Of a stretch of 64,000 nucleotides of DNA, positions 1 through 11,400 are shown one piece after another. This DNA comes from Isoetes taiwanensis. Taxonomy: Eukaryota; Streptophyta; Lycopodiopsida; Isoetales; Isoetaceae. The translations under genes and the position numbers were made by a program. Under the pieces are notes generated by a model, which worked only from the letters and a program-made list of their open reading frames with translations, was not told the origin of the DNA and did not search any database. The stretch lies in assembly GCA_021234155.1 (NCBI GenBank), contig JAJEKV010000071.1:4400483-4464482 (forward strand), read 5' to 3'. Position 1 is the first letter of the stretch; every line of letters starts with the position of its first letter.

Positions 1-100
1 AGTTTTATCATTCATTTTGATCATTATCCTCCTCATTGGTAGTTTTAGTTAACTCAAAGTTTATCATATCCAATGGGTGTTCCGGTTGCGCAACAAATGT

Positions 101-271
101 TTTGCTAAATTTAAATTTGTGATAAGATACTTGTTGGCCGCTTCTAAGAAATAACGTGTCAGTCAGTCGATCACTTTGAGTAACAAGGCTTAGGCTTTTG
201 CTTAATTTGAATTTGTAATAGGATACTCGTTGGCTTCTTCTAAGAAATAATGCTTCAGTCAGTCAATCACT
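101..271. repeat. Imperfect tandem duplication, period about 96 bp
   Basis: Two adjacent copies begin with TTTGCT(A/T)AATTT at 101 and 197 and both end in a CAGTCAGTCRATCACT block. They differ by scattered substitutions. No coding potential is seen. It may be part of a long terminal repeat, but no termini are visible. Confidence 0.7.
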
Positions 272-370
272 GTTGTCTTGTGACATGCTATGTCCAATGC
301 ATTTTTTGACCTAGGTGATGGTAGATAACATCAAAGTCATTCAGTCACCACAAAGTAAGCATGGTAGGGG

Positions 371-1525
371 GTGACACCTTTATTCATCCTGATTCCTTTA
401 CATTTAATTAAGCACATGGAGCTGGTTTATAGGTCGAAATGTACATATTCTTGGAGGTCCAAAGCAAAATTTAGTGATCGAATTTTTGTTCATTATATGA
501 CATTTAAATCATCACCACATTATAACAAGAGAATTGAATTAAGAAAATTCCCTTTCCTCACAAAACAATGCCACTATCTTGGACAAAAGCCATATAGAAC
601 AAACATGTCTGCCGATCAATTCCTTCTATAGAAGTATCAATATATATAGTGGCTACCTCTTAGGTTTACTTTTGTCCTTCTAGACAAGGGCTCTGCAGAA
701 TATACTATCTTCCCGCCTCCAAGAAGACAATTTCTATATACTCTCATAAACCCTTAGGTTATGGACTTATTAGTGGAAGTTGGAAGAGTGCCATGCCATC
801 ACATGTGCTCCTCTTCGTTTCTTTATTTCTTTGTTTTATTTCTCATCTTGGAAAGCACCATTGTCGGGATCTTCTTACCAAGGCCTTGGACCACCACATT
901 GCGACCCCTGCACCCCTGTTATTATTGCTCCTTGAGTAGCTCTGCAATATCCTCTGTGCAAAGAGGGGATGTAGCAATAGCTGTTGCTGGTCAATGCTCG
1001 ATTTGAGTTTGTCTGTTGTCTTGTTGCCTAAGTGAGCTAGGAGTTTCGTTAGCTTGCACTTGTGGGCAACATTTGCACGTCTTGTTGGATGAAGCAACCT
1101 GACATGGGTAGTAGTTGTGTTGTCCACATTAGTCTGCAATGCTTGGAGTTGAGAGCTTAGCTCTTGTTGCCTCGACCTATGCCTCTCCAATTGTTGCATG
1201 CAATGGTACAACTGCACATGAGCGTTAGCATGAAGTCCCTTACCTTGCAAAACAATGATCTTGTGCAGCTCCCATCATTTCGCAGTCCCAAATGGAGGAG
1301 TGTTCTTCCAACTTTTTAAGTCTGAGGTCGCCTCTATATCCTCGGCAGATTTTGCCATGTCTAGAGTGATAATCTTGTCTTGTAGGGGCGAAAAATGTCA
1401 TTGCTGCAATTGACTTTCTGTGAAGTTTATTTGAACAGTTTGTTGGATCCTAGCAGTCATCTCCACAACTTACATTTGAAGTTGTGATCTATTCTCCTTA
1501 AATCTCCCCCTCAAAACACTCATTG
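371..1525. other. Unassigned stretch, probably interior of a decayed retroelement
   Basis: No recognisable domain. On the minus strand 843-1250 there is an open stretch rich in Gln, His and Leu (several QQ and QLQ runs). It lies downstream of the gag remnant that ends at 1526 and could be a decayed part of the same element, but no protease, integrase or reverse transcriptase motif was found. I see nothing else to annotate. Confidence 0.3.
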
Positions 1526-2482
1526 TCATGAAATATGGTATCTATTGTGGTTGACATCGTGGCTTCTTTGAGAATCCACTGTATGCTTCTTGGATCCAAC
1601 TACAAACTTAGGCTTAGATTGTTCAGACTTCTTTCTTTTGAAAAACCTAGATTTCTTCTTTGAGAACTTCCGAGGTATCCTCTTAAAGGACTCATGCTCT
1701 TCCCCAAGCTGACGAGCCAACATCATCGCCATCTCAAAATCCTCAGGCTTGAATCCGACTATTTGCTTTTTAAGAGCAACATTAGATAAAACACCTAAAA
1801 AGAAAGCATTTTGTCGAGCCCCGGATACATCTCCAACCCTGTGGATATAACCCCATGCCTTATTGATGTAAGCACTGAGAGAAGTTGTCTTTTTATAGTA
1901 CCACATCTTCTCAAACACATCACGAGCATCATGCTAAGATGCATACTCCCCAATAAAGTACTTCCTAAAATCAGACTAGGTATTAACCTCCTTTTTCATG
2001 GTAGAACCATTCCACCAACTATAGGCGTCCGATTTCAGTCGCATCTACGCAATAAACAATCGCACCTTGTCTCCTTTAATGGTAGCCTCAAAAAAGGTCT
2101 CAAGCTTGTCAATCCAAGATGTCACCTCCTCAGCAGTACCTTTCCCATCTCCAATCCGGGATCTTGGCGCATTCAAAATTGCATATGTCCTTCTTGTTCA
2201 ATCCAGAACTCTTCAGTGACTACTCCACAGCAGCACTAATACCAACTACATCTGGGTCCACCACCACTATGAGAGGCTTTCCTTTCTCCGCAAACTTTCC
2301 ATGGCCATCCTTGCCAGCAAGGGTCTCCAATACGGTTCTCAAACCTGTGCGTCAAAAACTATCTTGAGGCTGTATTGCACACCCTGTAAATCCTCATCCA
2401 ATTTCGTCTGCATGGATTTCAAATTCTTTTGGGTCTCCTATATGAGAGAAGCCAGCCCTCATACATCAGATTTCTCTGCCAT
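1526..2482 (-). pseudogene. LTR-retrotransposon gag (Retrotrans_gag-like), multiply interrupted
   Basis: Reading from the ATG at 2482, one frame can be followed for about 319 codons. It contains the hallmark of plant retrotransposon gag proteins: a SWIDKLETFFEAT block, then YSWWNGSTMKKEVNT, a FRKYFIGEY block and FEKMWYYKKTTSLSAYINKAW, followed by a Lys-rich tail (KKKSRFFKRKK). Gag forms the virus-like particle of the element. Roughly ten stop codons interrupt the frame, yet the frame is kept, so decay is by substitution rather than indels. The primer-binding site lies about 70 bp upstream at 2552-2565, as expected for the 5' end. No pol domain follows in the available sequence, so Ty3 versus Copia assignment is open; the gag style suggests Ty3/gypsy. 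Confidence 0.75.
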
Positions 2483-2551
2483 TGGAGTCGTTTGCCTTGC
2501 TATAGTATATGCGGCTCCATCTTAACTATTCAAGGTCCAAGCTGCAAATCA

Positions 2552-2565
2552 GGTTCTAATACCAC
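2552..2565 (-). other. Primer-binding site, initiator-Met tRNA type (degenerate)
   Basis: On the minus strand this reads GTGGTATTAGAACC, a mutated version of the common plant TGGTATCAGAGC site. It directly follows an LTR-like terminus ending in TAACA. Confidence 0.65.
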
Positions 2566-2725
2566 TGTTATGAATCAAAGTTAGTACCAAAAAATTTGAT
2601 TTGTATTCACATCAAACCATCCAAATGTTAAAATCTTCAAAATCTCCAAATCCAAAATCTTCCTAAAATTGAGACATAATCCCAAAATAAGTGAATAATG
2701 AGTAAATGAGACTATCGATGCATCT
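2566..2725 (-). repeat. Remnant of a long terminal repeat (5' LTR of the gag element)
   Basis: The terminus next to the primer-binding site is TG on the plus strand, i.e. CA at the 3' end of the LTR. The LTR is short because the Copia remnant begins around 2730. The outer boundary is an estimate; no partner LTR lies in the window. Confidence 0.45.
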
Positions 2726-2730
2726 GTTAT

Positions 2731-3071
2731 TTCTAAAGGAAAAGAAGATAATTTTATGTGTGACAATCTTGTAGTTGATAGCGGAGTCGGGAGATTAGTA
2801 GTTTAATCTATTGATATGCTCAAGAACATATTGCATGAAATTGAAGGGAGTGGACTGCTGCAACTCACTGATCTCCAAAGGAATATTATTGACATACAAA
2901 ACGTTTTATGTGTCTCTGGTTTATCAGAAATCTATTTATGTTAGTCAATTAGCAGATCTGGGGTATAGAATCAACTTTGACTCAAAGGCTTGTAAAATCT
3001 ATTTTGTAAATAAATTAAAATTCTTGGCTTAGAGATGTGGCAATCTTTTTCAAATGAAAGGCAGTACTTGT
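2731..3071 (+). pseudogene. Copia-type polyprotein remnant, protease/pre-integrase part
   Basis: Seen by reading across frameshifts: a VDSG protease-like motif at about 2770-2790, an ELTDLQ-like block, NVLCVSGLS (the usual NVLYVPGLS), then VSQLADLGYRINFDSKACKI and GNLF-MKGSTC. This is the characteristic path from protease into the gag-pre-integrase region of plant Ty1/copia elements. At least two frameshifts and several stops make it inactive. The reading continues in frame at 6929, so this is the left half of a split element. Confidence 0.75.
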
Positions 3072-6000
3072 TGTTGAAGGTGTTCCTGGTAAAACCTTCA
3101 ACCTCAGTGGTTTAGAACCTCCAGATTGCTTGAGGCAACCACTCTGAGTGATAAAATCCCAAGAGAAAAGCTCAAACAATTGTTAAGAGCAGCTTTCCCT
3201 AAAGAGAAAAAAGTCTGCCTTGCAAGAATGCACGTTAAATGCAAACTAAAGGGATTTTGCTCATGATTCTTGATTCTAGAGATGCACAAGAACTTGAAGG
3301 ATGTTGGAAAAAAGATTAGATGGATTTGATTACGGGCAAACTTGTCAAATAGGCACTCCTGACAGGTCAATTTTTGGTCAATATCCCTGGCAGAGAGCTA
3401 GATTTCTAAACTCCTTACAGGTAGCCTCTTTTTGTGATCTGATGCTTCAATGCTCTTCTAAAATATTTGCACACAGTGTTCCAGAAAGCTCTTTGCAGAA
3501 AGAAGTGTGTCTTTTTGGAATTTGTGATTTTTGTGATAACTGCCTGTCAAAAAGTATGAATAGCAAAAAATTTTGGAACTGTTGGATGTTTGGATGCGCT
3601 TTTTTGCTTTATGCAATATCTATGCCTACAATGACTATGATGATGAATTGATAAAAGCTATTTGAGCAGTATATAAGTGTGGAATAACACTCACAGATCA
3701 ATGAGACTATGATGTAGACTCAAAGCTATGCCAATGAATCAAGCAAACATTATGCCCATCATGCACTTGTACTCTAGGTGCTTATATGCAATGCCTGTAC
3801 TTCCTCTTTTTTCAGAATAAGATGCAAAGGCAAAATAATGTATGAGGATTGACGTCTGTCACAAAATCAATAGGAAACTCTCATAAACTTGTCAACAAGG
3901 CTCGGATTTTCATTTAACTCAGGATCACGCAAGCAAACAATAACAATCCCAAGCTCTAAGTCTTGGGCACATGATCAAAAAGGTATACAATCAAGATAAC
4001 AACATAACCTGTCAATAATTCATGCGAAACATCAGGTTTGGAAGGCAGAAACAAGCTCCAAATGTATAAGCCGATTCTTCTTCAAGGTAATTGATCAGTC
4101 TTTTACCTCAAAGCCCTCGAAAATTTTCTGTGCACAGGAGCCCATTTTAAAATTCCCCTGTTTCGTCCTGTTCTTGGCTAATTCGGCCCAATGCTCTGTC
4201 TTTTAGCTTCTGTGATGCATTCTTGGTATTATACAGGGCAATTCGGCAGCTTAGAGTCATAATCAGGTGGTTACTTCAAGCTAATTTGCCGGATCTTGGC
4301 ATTTTCAAGAATTAGGGTTCTTGTCAGTTCTGTCGAGATATCCCACAGGCCGAACTCAACTGGGAAGTCCAAAGTATATAACGAAAATTAAAACCAATAT
4401 TATTAATAATTGACGTGTTATATCCACGTGGGCCTCGGTACCTCCACCGCCCCACACGCCCGGATGTACCACATGGCGGGGGGTGATTGGCTAAGGAATC
4501 TAGGCTGGGGGAGGGGGGTAAATAGGAAACTTTTTTTTGCAAAATAGGCTAAGGCACGATTCCCAAGAAGCAAAATTTGAAGGCCAAAATAAGCAATTTT
4601 TTTTATTTTCTTTTTTGCAAAAAGGATCTTTGTTAATGCTCTAGAGGATGCTGGAATCTTTTTTTGCAAAGGAGCCCTTTTGAATTTTGGCCTTGAAAGG
4701 GAGTAAATGGATGGTGATGTGGCATGTGGGCATGATGACTTGGCAATGTGAGGATGACATGGTAAACAAAGGTGATGAGGTGTCAAACAACTTGGCTAAG
4801 AATATTTTTTCTAGTCAAAACTTGAGATGAGGTGGACATGATGTGTATGACATGTGGATGATGATGTTGAAGTGTTGGTGATGATGTGGCAAAATGATGT
4901 GTCCCCCTTATGGATTCAACCATGTAATTTGAAGAACTTTTGCAAAAGATAGAATTTCAATGGAGTGACACGTGCATGGTGTGACATGGCAATGTGGATG
5001 ACATGTGTGGTGACTTGGCCTCTTTAAGTGTTGTCATAGGTCAATTTAAGCATTAATGCATACAATTTGCATTTTCTAGGCAAATTTCGACTTTTAAGTG
5101 CTTACCTTAGGAATTTTGCACTCTCTCTTATTTTTCGACTTTTAGAGAGAGGAAGTTGACCTTTTACCATGTCTATGACCAAGTCAAGTGGATATTTGTG
5201 CTTCAATGAGATGGTGAGGGCATGGTAAGTGTGTGTGGGATATGAGTGACATGTAAAGGGGAAGTTTTGACTAGAAAAAATCTTCTAGATTAAGCAAGAT
5301 GATTTGTAGTTGCCAAAAAGCACTTGGAAATAATTCATCTCATCCACAGGCACTTGCAAATGATCTGAATAACCAAAATAAGAAGAAGATATATGCGCCT
5401 TGCTCCCAACAAGGTCTAGAATCATATTTGTATGAGAATAGCCAAATAGAATGGAATTCAGGCATCAGTACCTGATCTTATCACCGAGCTCAAATGTAAC
5501 AGTATTTGAGCAAACCATATCCAGTGGATTGGTATCAACGAAATTTGGCATCATTACCAAATTATACTCAAGCTTCAGTACTTGATGGCTTCTTCAATCA
5601 TATCAGTAAATGAAGAAGCAAATAAGGTGCTAAGAAAATCCAAGTATTTGCCAATCTAACATACAACCTGTGCTCTGAACCACTCCAACATAAATCAGTT
5701 TCAGACCTTGCAATTCCTATGACAGAAGAATCTTCCTAATACATCAGATGCAAAACCCGGTTCTTCCTGCTAGCAAGAAAGAGCGGAAAAGGAAGGGTGA
5801 TAGACTTACTTCTTTCCAAAAAAATGAATTGTGATATTCTCTGATGAAAAAACCCAAAGAAACATCTCTATCTAATCTTGCAGATCTGTTCTTCACCTTA
5901 TAGGTCGGCATCCAAATGGATCTACCCTTTTGGCAAGTCTTTATTAAAGACAAAGTGCAGAAGTACCTTCTGTGTACAATTTTGAAGCAGTAAGAAGCGC

Positions 6001-6935
6001 AAGATGTTGACAATTGTGTTTGTGTTTGTCTGCATTTGCATCTGCTCAAGACCACCTGTCTGTGGTTGTTTCTGCTGCAGCACATGGGCTTGCAAAAATG
6101 CAAGAGGCAGTACACGGTAAAGTAATGCATGTAAAAGCCATTCTGCCCCTTTCTTTGCCAGTGCATAATCGAGCAGCTATGGATAATGCATTCAGTGGGC
6201 TGAAAATAAGAATCGGAAAAAAATACCTTGATAGCAGAGTATGTGTTCAGACCCCTATGCATGTCCCTGCGTATCTAATTGCTGCCGAAATTTTGCTTGT
6301 ACAGGCGACAAACAGATGGTCGTGTGAAGGCAGAATCTAAAAGCATCCACAATATCTTGCCAAGAGTACCTGTATGGAAATCCCTCTTACAAAGAACTCA
6401 TCCTCGTTGGAGGATATTGCTGCAAGAATGCCACCGGAAAGATGCAGATGAATCACTCCATCAGATTTTTTCCTTCACTTCTCATGGAGAACAAATCCAT
6501 CAGGCCCTGCTAGCCACAGAAGCCAGAAATCCTTCTTCAAGTGCAACCGCTGTGATGATCCGACAGAAGGGAGGGCGGCTGCTCCCTAGCCGGCCAAGAA
6601 CAGCGCCATGGGCGCCAACCACTATGAGCTTTTTGTAACTTGAAGCATCCAGTCATGGTAGGATTTAGGATGGGAATCAAAGGACATAATCATGCCAAGA
6701 ACTCAAATAGTAGCAAAGAACTCTTCAAGGGGTCTTCAAATCTTCAAATTTTTGCTTGAATCACCTTCATGACTTGCTTGTGTGACCTTAGTCAAATGTC
6801 ATCACCTTGCTCTTCAAGTCTTCTTATTAAAGTGCAAAGATGCATTCTCCTTGTATATCTAAGTTCAAGTCAAGGTGTGAGCATGAGAATATGAAAATGT
6901 GTCTTGCTCTTCCATGCTGCCATAGCATGGCAGCA
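3072..6935. mobile_element. 3.9-kb insertion splitting the Copia remnant, type unresolved
   Basis: Copia coding is interrupted here and resumes beyond it. Both junctions carry GGCAG(T/C)ACTTGT (3060-3071 and 6929-6940), both in the Copia frame as Gly-Ser-Thr-Cys. If the duplication is CTTGT (5 bp), the insert starts TG and ends CA like an LTR element, but no internal LTR pair was found. If it is 11-12 bp, a Mutator-like element fits better, but no terminal inverted repeat is visible. The 3' end contains the perfect inverted repeat at 6915-6935. The interior shows no recognisable protein; 4690-5240 is rich in imperfect GATGATGTGGCATG-like words. ORFs at 6014-6340 and 6279-6638 have no recognisable family. 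Confidence 0.5.
6915..6935. repeat. Perfect 9-bp inverted repeat (hairpin) at the insertion end
   Basis: TGCTGCCAT and ATGGCAGCA are separated by AGC. The hairpin sits exactly at the right edge of the inserted segment. Helitrons have a terminal hairpin, but the CTRR end that should follow is absent. Confidence 0.6.
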
Positions 6936-9290
6936 CTTGTATAAGTGTAAATTTAGTTAACGCACATGATGTGGAGTTGTGGCATAACAGGTTGGCCCAT
7001 ACCAACTGTAACAACATGAGACTCTTGGCCAATAAGGGTTGGATAGAATGTTATGGCAATAAAAACGGAAAATTTGTGGTGTGAAGCATGCATCCTTGGG
7101 GAGTTGAACAGACTGCCATTTACAAAATCCAAATATAGAGCAAAGATCTCCTTTGAACTTGTTCACAGTAATTTATGTGGGCCTTTAAATGTGAAAAGCA
7201 TATTCAGCAAGACATATTTTATCTCTTTTATAGACGACTATGCCAGAAAATGTATTTGCTACTGTCTATCTTGAAAATCACAAGCTCTGACAGCTCTAAA
7301 ACTACTTGTGACAGAAGTAGAAAGGAAAACATGAAGGGAAGTAAAGTGCATTACATCAGATCGAGGAGGAGAGTATTTGTCAAGCAAGTTTAAGCATGCA
7401 TCATTGATGTGATTAAAAGACAACCAACATGTAGGTACAGACCTTAGCAAAATGGAGCTGCAGAAAGAAAAAATATGACAATCACGGATGCAGTTAGAAT
7501 AACGATCAAATTCAGTGGTCTACCTAATTATCTTTGAAAGAAAGAAAGAATGAATGATTTTTATCGTCAAGGAGACCAATCAGCCTATGGGACCCAATGA
7601 AGGAGCGCAACAAACTTATTACAGCAATCAGATTCAAAATAAGCTACCATCTGCCAGACTACAAGGTAATGTGCCCCAAATTCTATGGCCAAATTCAAAT
7701 GAAAAAGTGAGCTTTCATATGTTCAAAATATATGGATGTTTAGTCTATACACACATGCCTTCTGAGCTTAGAAAAGTTAGACAGTAAAGTAATAGTTGGG
7801 TTTCTAGTAGGATATGACCAAGAATCAAAGGTATATAGGATATTCTTATGAGAAACAAAGGAGGTTTTGATCAATCGAGGTTGTAGAAGGTATTATCTAC
7901 AAGGACAAGTATTCAAAAGTGATGGGGAATAATAAGAAAGTAAAGACTGATAAAAATGTACAGTTTGACATTGATCCTCTTGAAAATGATGACACACAAG
8001 AACATGAAATCATCCATACGAATCATGCAGATGACAATGTAGAACCAAATGGAAATCAGGTCAATAATGAAATAGGGCAGAAAATAGACAAGGCAACAGA
8101 ACTAAAGAAAAGAAAAAACCAGACAGAAAGCTTCTTGAAGAACTTAAAATAAATGTGGAGGATTATGGCAGAAATGAAATTGGCAGAAGCAGTGAATAAC
8201 GACAACATACTCATGAGCAAATCCTAGCTATCACAGATGATTTCGTAGTGCTCAGGAATGTTAATGAAGCCCTAAACTATGAGGACAGTAAAAAATGGCT
8301 TGATGCCATGAGAAATGAGTTAGTGTCTTTTGACAAAACAGACTTATGAAACAATAGAATGCCCTGAAAACCAAATAATATTGGGAGTACATGGTTGTAT
8401 GACATCCAAACTAATGCAAATAAGAAGTAAGAGATACAAGGCCAGATTGGTAGCAAAAGGGTACACCAGAAAAAAAGGCAGAGGTTATGGAGAAACATAC
8501 TCATCCATTGTAAAATTGACAAGCTTGAGATTACTACTCCGCTTAGCAAATGCAATGAATCTGGATTTACATCACATGGATGTGAAAACTGCTTTTTTGA
8601 ATGCAAAACTGGAGGAAAAGGTATCTATGGGGCGTCTGCCAGGATTTGAGACTGAGAAGGGAAAGTATGGAGGCTCAACAAGGTTGTATGTGGCTTAAAA
8701 CAATCACCCTATGAATGATACATAATGGCTTTGAAAAACTAAAGGATGATGGAAATCTCTATAGGTTTCAAGCAGGTCATGAGTTTTGTATGATTGCCCT
8801 CTGTGTAGATGACTGTATTATGGCAACAAAATAGTTCTAAGTGCATGAAGCTTTTCAAAGACATTCTAATGTCCAGATTTGAAATGTCTGGTATGGGGGA
8901 ACTTAAACAATTCTTGAAGTTGTAGACAAGCACACCAAGACACTTAAACTCAACAAAAGTAGACACATCAACAATATGCTAAAAGAGGTTCAACCTAGAA
9001 GATGCAAATCCTATTAAAACTCATGATGTCCATGGACATAGACTGGCAGCAGAAACACCATTGTATGAAAATGAAGCATTGGAGATGGAAACAGTCCCAT
9101 AAAGAGCATTAGTTGGTTGTCTTCTTTATCTGGCAAACAACACACTCCAAACATTGCCTGCATAGTGAACATCCTCAGAAGGTGTCACAACCCAAACAAG
9201 AAACACTGAATAGCAGGAAAGAGAGTGTTGAAGTACTTAAAAGGGACTGTTGAGCTTGGAGTTACATATAATAAGGTGGTTACTGTTTAA
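6936..9290 (+). pseudogene. Copia-type polyprotein remnant: integrase and reverse transcriptase
   Basis: Domains in order: gag-pre-integrase (VELWHNRLAHTN, about 6970-7010); integrase core (CEACILGELNRLPF, VHSNLCGPL, FIDDYARK, about 7080-7250, then GGEYLS and QNGAAERKN near 7370-7475); a polar linker (7919-8152); reverse transcriptase (RLVAKGYTRKKGRGYGETYS, SLRLLLRLANAMNLDLHHMD, VKTAFLNAKLEE, about 8430-8625; active-site LCVDDCIMAT near 8800); and the end of RT (RALVGCLLYLANN; VLKYLKGTVELGVTY to about 9270). The first integrase Asp appears as Asn in VHSN. Many frameshifts and stops occur. RNase H is missing beyond about 9290. This is the right half of the element begun at 2731. Confidence 0.85.
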
Positions 9291-11400
9291 TGTTTAGGTA
9301 TTTAACAAGGTAACCATTGACAGATAAGGTTTCTAAGTTTGCTCGAGACGGCTAAGGCTTCGAAACCTGGAGCCAAAACCAATTTGAATTTGCCACAGAC
9401 TAGGCCATCGAAAATCGATTCTCAATCGATCGGAGGCTCAGGATATAAATCTAAGGTGGAACCTGGGATATTCAGTCATCTGGACGGAGCTGTATCAACC
9501 ATGTTCATAGCCTACCCTTGTGATTAGGGCTTGTGCTATCGAGGTATCTGGTATTTGAATTTAATCAATATTGCTATAGTACCATAGTCAATACCAATGG
9601 TATAGTACTAAAATCAAAACAGAAGCCACTAAATCACCCTCCAAACAACAAAAAGCATCCCTTAAATAAATGGATGTTTTATCCAAAGGCAATTAAAAAA
9701 TTATACAACTAAGATGACAATGTTTTTTAAGACAATGTTTTTTAACACAACAAATGACCAGAAGGGACAACCTTTCATGAGGCTTTCAATGAGTATTAAA
9801 ACTACTAGTGTGAGGTCAGATTCAATAATTCTCAACAAGCTAGTAAAGGGCTTATCCATTAAAGAAAACATAAAATTATTGATAAAATTATTGGGTATGT
9901 TCCTTTGAAAATTCTTGTGTGCCCTTGTCTTTAAAGGATAAAAAAAATGTGAATGGTGCCCTTGTATATAAAGGAACAAAAAAACGCTAATGTCCGAGTC
10001 ACGTTTCTTGATATGTGCTAGAAGGGTGAGAAGCTTATGTTGACGTATGACTTCGAATCAAGATCAGATCACGTTGTACTTGCATCACTTATGCACAAAC
10101 TTATCTAAATGGCTTACGCCATGCATGTGACCAAAAATAAAAAAAATATCAATATGTGAGGATCCCCATAACACAAAGAAACTATAGAAACACAAAAATA
10201 TAGAGATACATGAAAAAGTTGAAGCATAGTAACTTTTTGTGACTCTTAAAGCTCCATTGACTTTTTAAAAGGACAATAATAATGCTCTCATATTTATGTT
10301 CATGGAAGTTCCAAGATGGGGTTGCAATAGTTGATAGAACAAAGGGGTGCATTTATTTTTTATCCTACATTGGACAGATTGTGGCCCGAAGAATTGGATC
10401 CCCAATGGCCAAGATCCAACCACGTCCACACATTCACGATAAATTCTAAATTCACCCCAAATTTTTTTATAAAACCATTACCTTGAATTGTCACAGCCAT
10501 GGTAACCCCTAAAAAACATGAATCGAAGTTGGTCTTGAAGTTGGTGTTTCTAATAAACAAATAAAAGTAAGTCAACAAAATAAAGTGGTTGATTGTACTG
10601 TTACAAAGCCGATTTCATTCTCCACTATGTGATGACGATCTAAGAGCCAAGATAATACATTCTGTACGTAGTCATAGTCGTTGAAAAAATACAAAATTGT
10701 AACCTCTATATGCTGATTATGTCAGTTGTTGGTTGTTTCCATCCCCGATAAACTTATTTATGTACAGGCTACACATATACATTGAATTTTATGTACATAA
10801 AACTTACACATATACACTGAATACTAAGCAGAGAAGAGAATAAATTGGTACATGTTCGATACATCTTTTAATAATGAGTTGAAATGCATCATGAGACTAT
10901 CTTTCCTTCCTATGCCCCAAACAATGGTAAGAGTACCAAGGAAAAGAAGCTAATAGAATAAAGTTTTATAGTAAATGGTCTTTTCAATCGAACTATACAT
11001 ATCAAGTTCATTGGCATCGTGAAAGAAGAGGTAAAGAGGTATAAATAAATATACATGGACACAAATGCATAAGAGCTTTGAAAAAGTTTAAGATTATATT
11101 CCATATATATAGAGCTACTTGATTAAATGACAGTTTATAAACCTAATAATGTTTACATGCTATTTGCATGGATATAGTTGGTATTTCTGCTTGAAATATC
11201 CAACATGATTGAAGTAGATCATCAGTATTTGTAACTCAAATACGTAGTTGAAGTAGATCATGGATTCGTATTGTAGGATCCACATTTCTTGGCAGCTTAA
11301 TGTTCTGTAACATTCAAATGTTACATGCAACGATTGGCCGGATTTAATGGCTACCAAAGTGCCATCAATTGAGAAGGATCATGAAACTCAACCAGCTTTA
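9291..11400. other. Unannotated AT-rich intergenic DNA downstream of the NAT gene
   Basis: No domain, RNA gene or terminal repeat recognised on either strand. Short local duplications occur (for example GACAATGTTTTTTAA at 9717 and 9731). The 3' untranslated region and polyadenylation site of the NAT gene should lie at the right edge, but I cannot fix them. Confidence 0.4.

Noticed and set aside
5744..6638. Possible gene (ORFs at 5744-6262 minus, 6014-6340 and 6279-6638 plus)
   Set aside because: Overlapping on both strands, no family resemblance, no consistent splice structure; described only as part of the inserted segment.
6915..6935. Helitron 3' end
   Set aside because: A hairpin is present, but the required CTRR terminus and A/T insertion point are absent.
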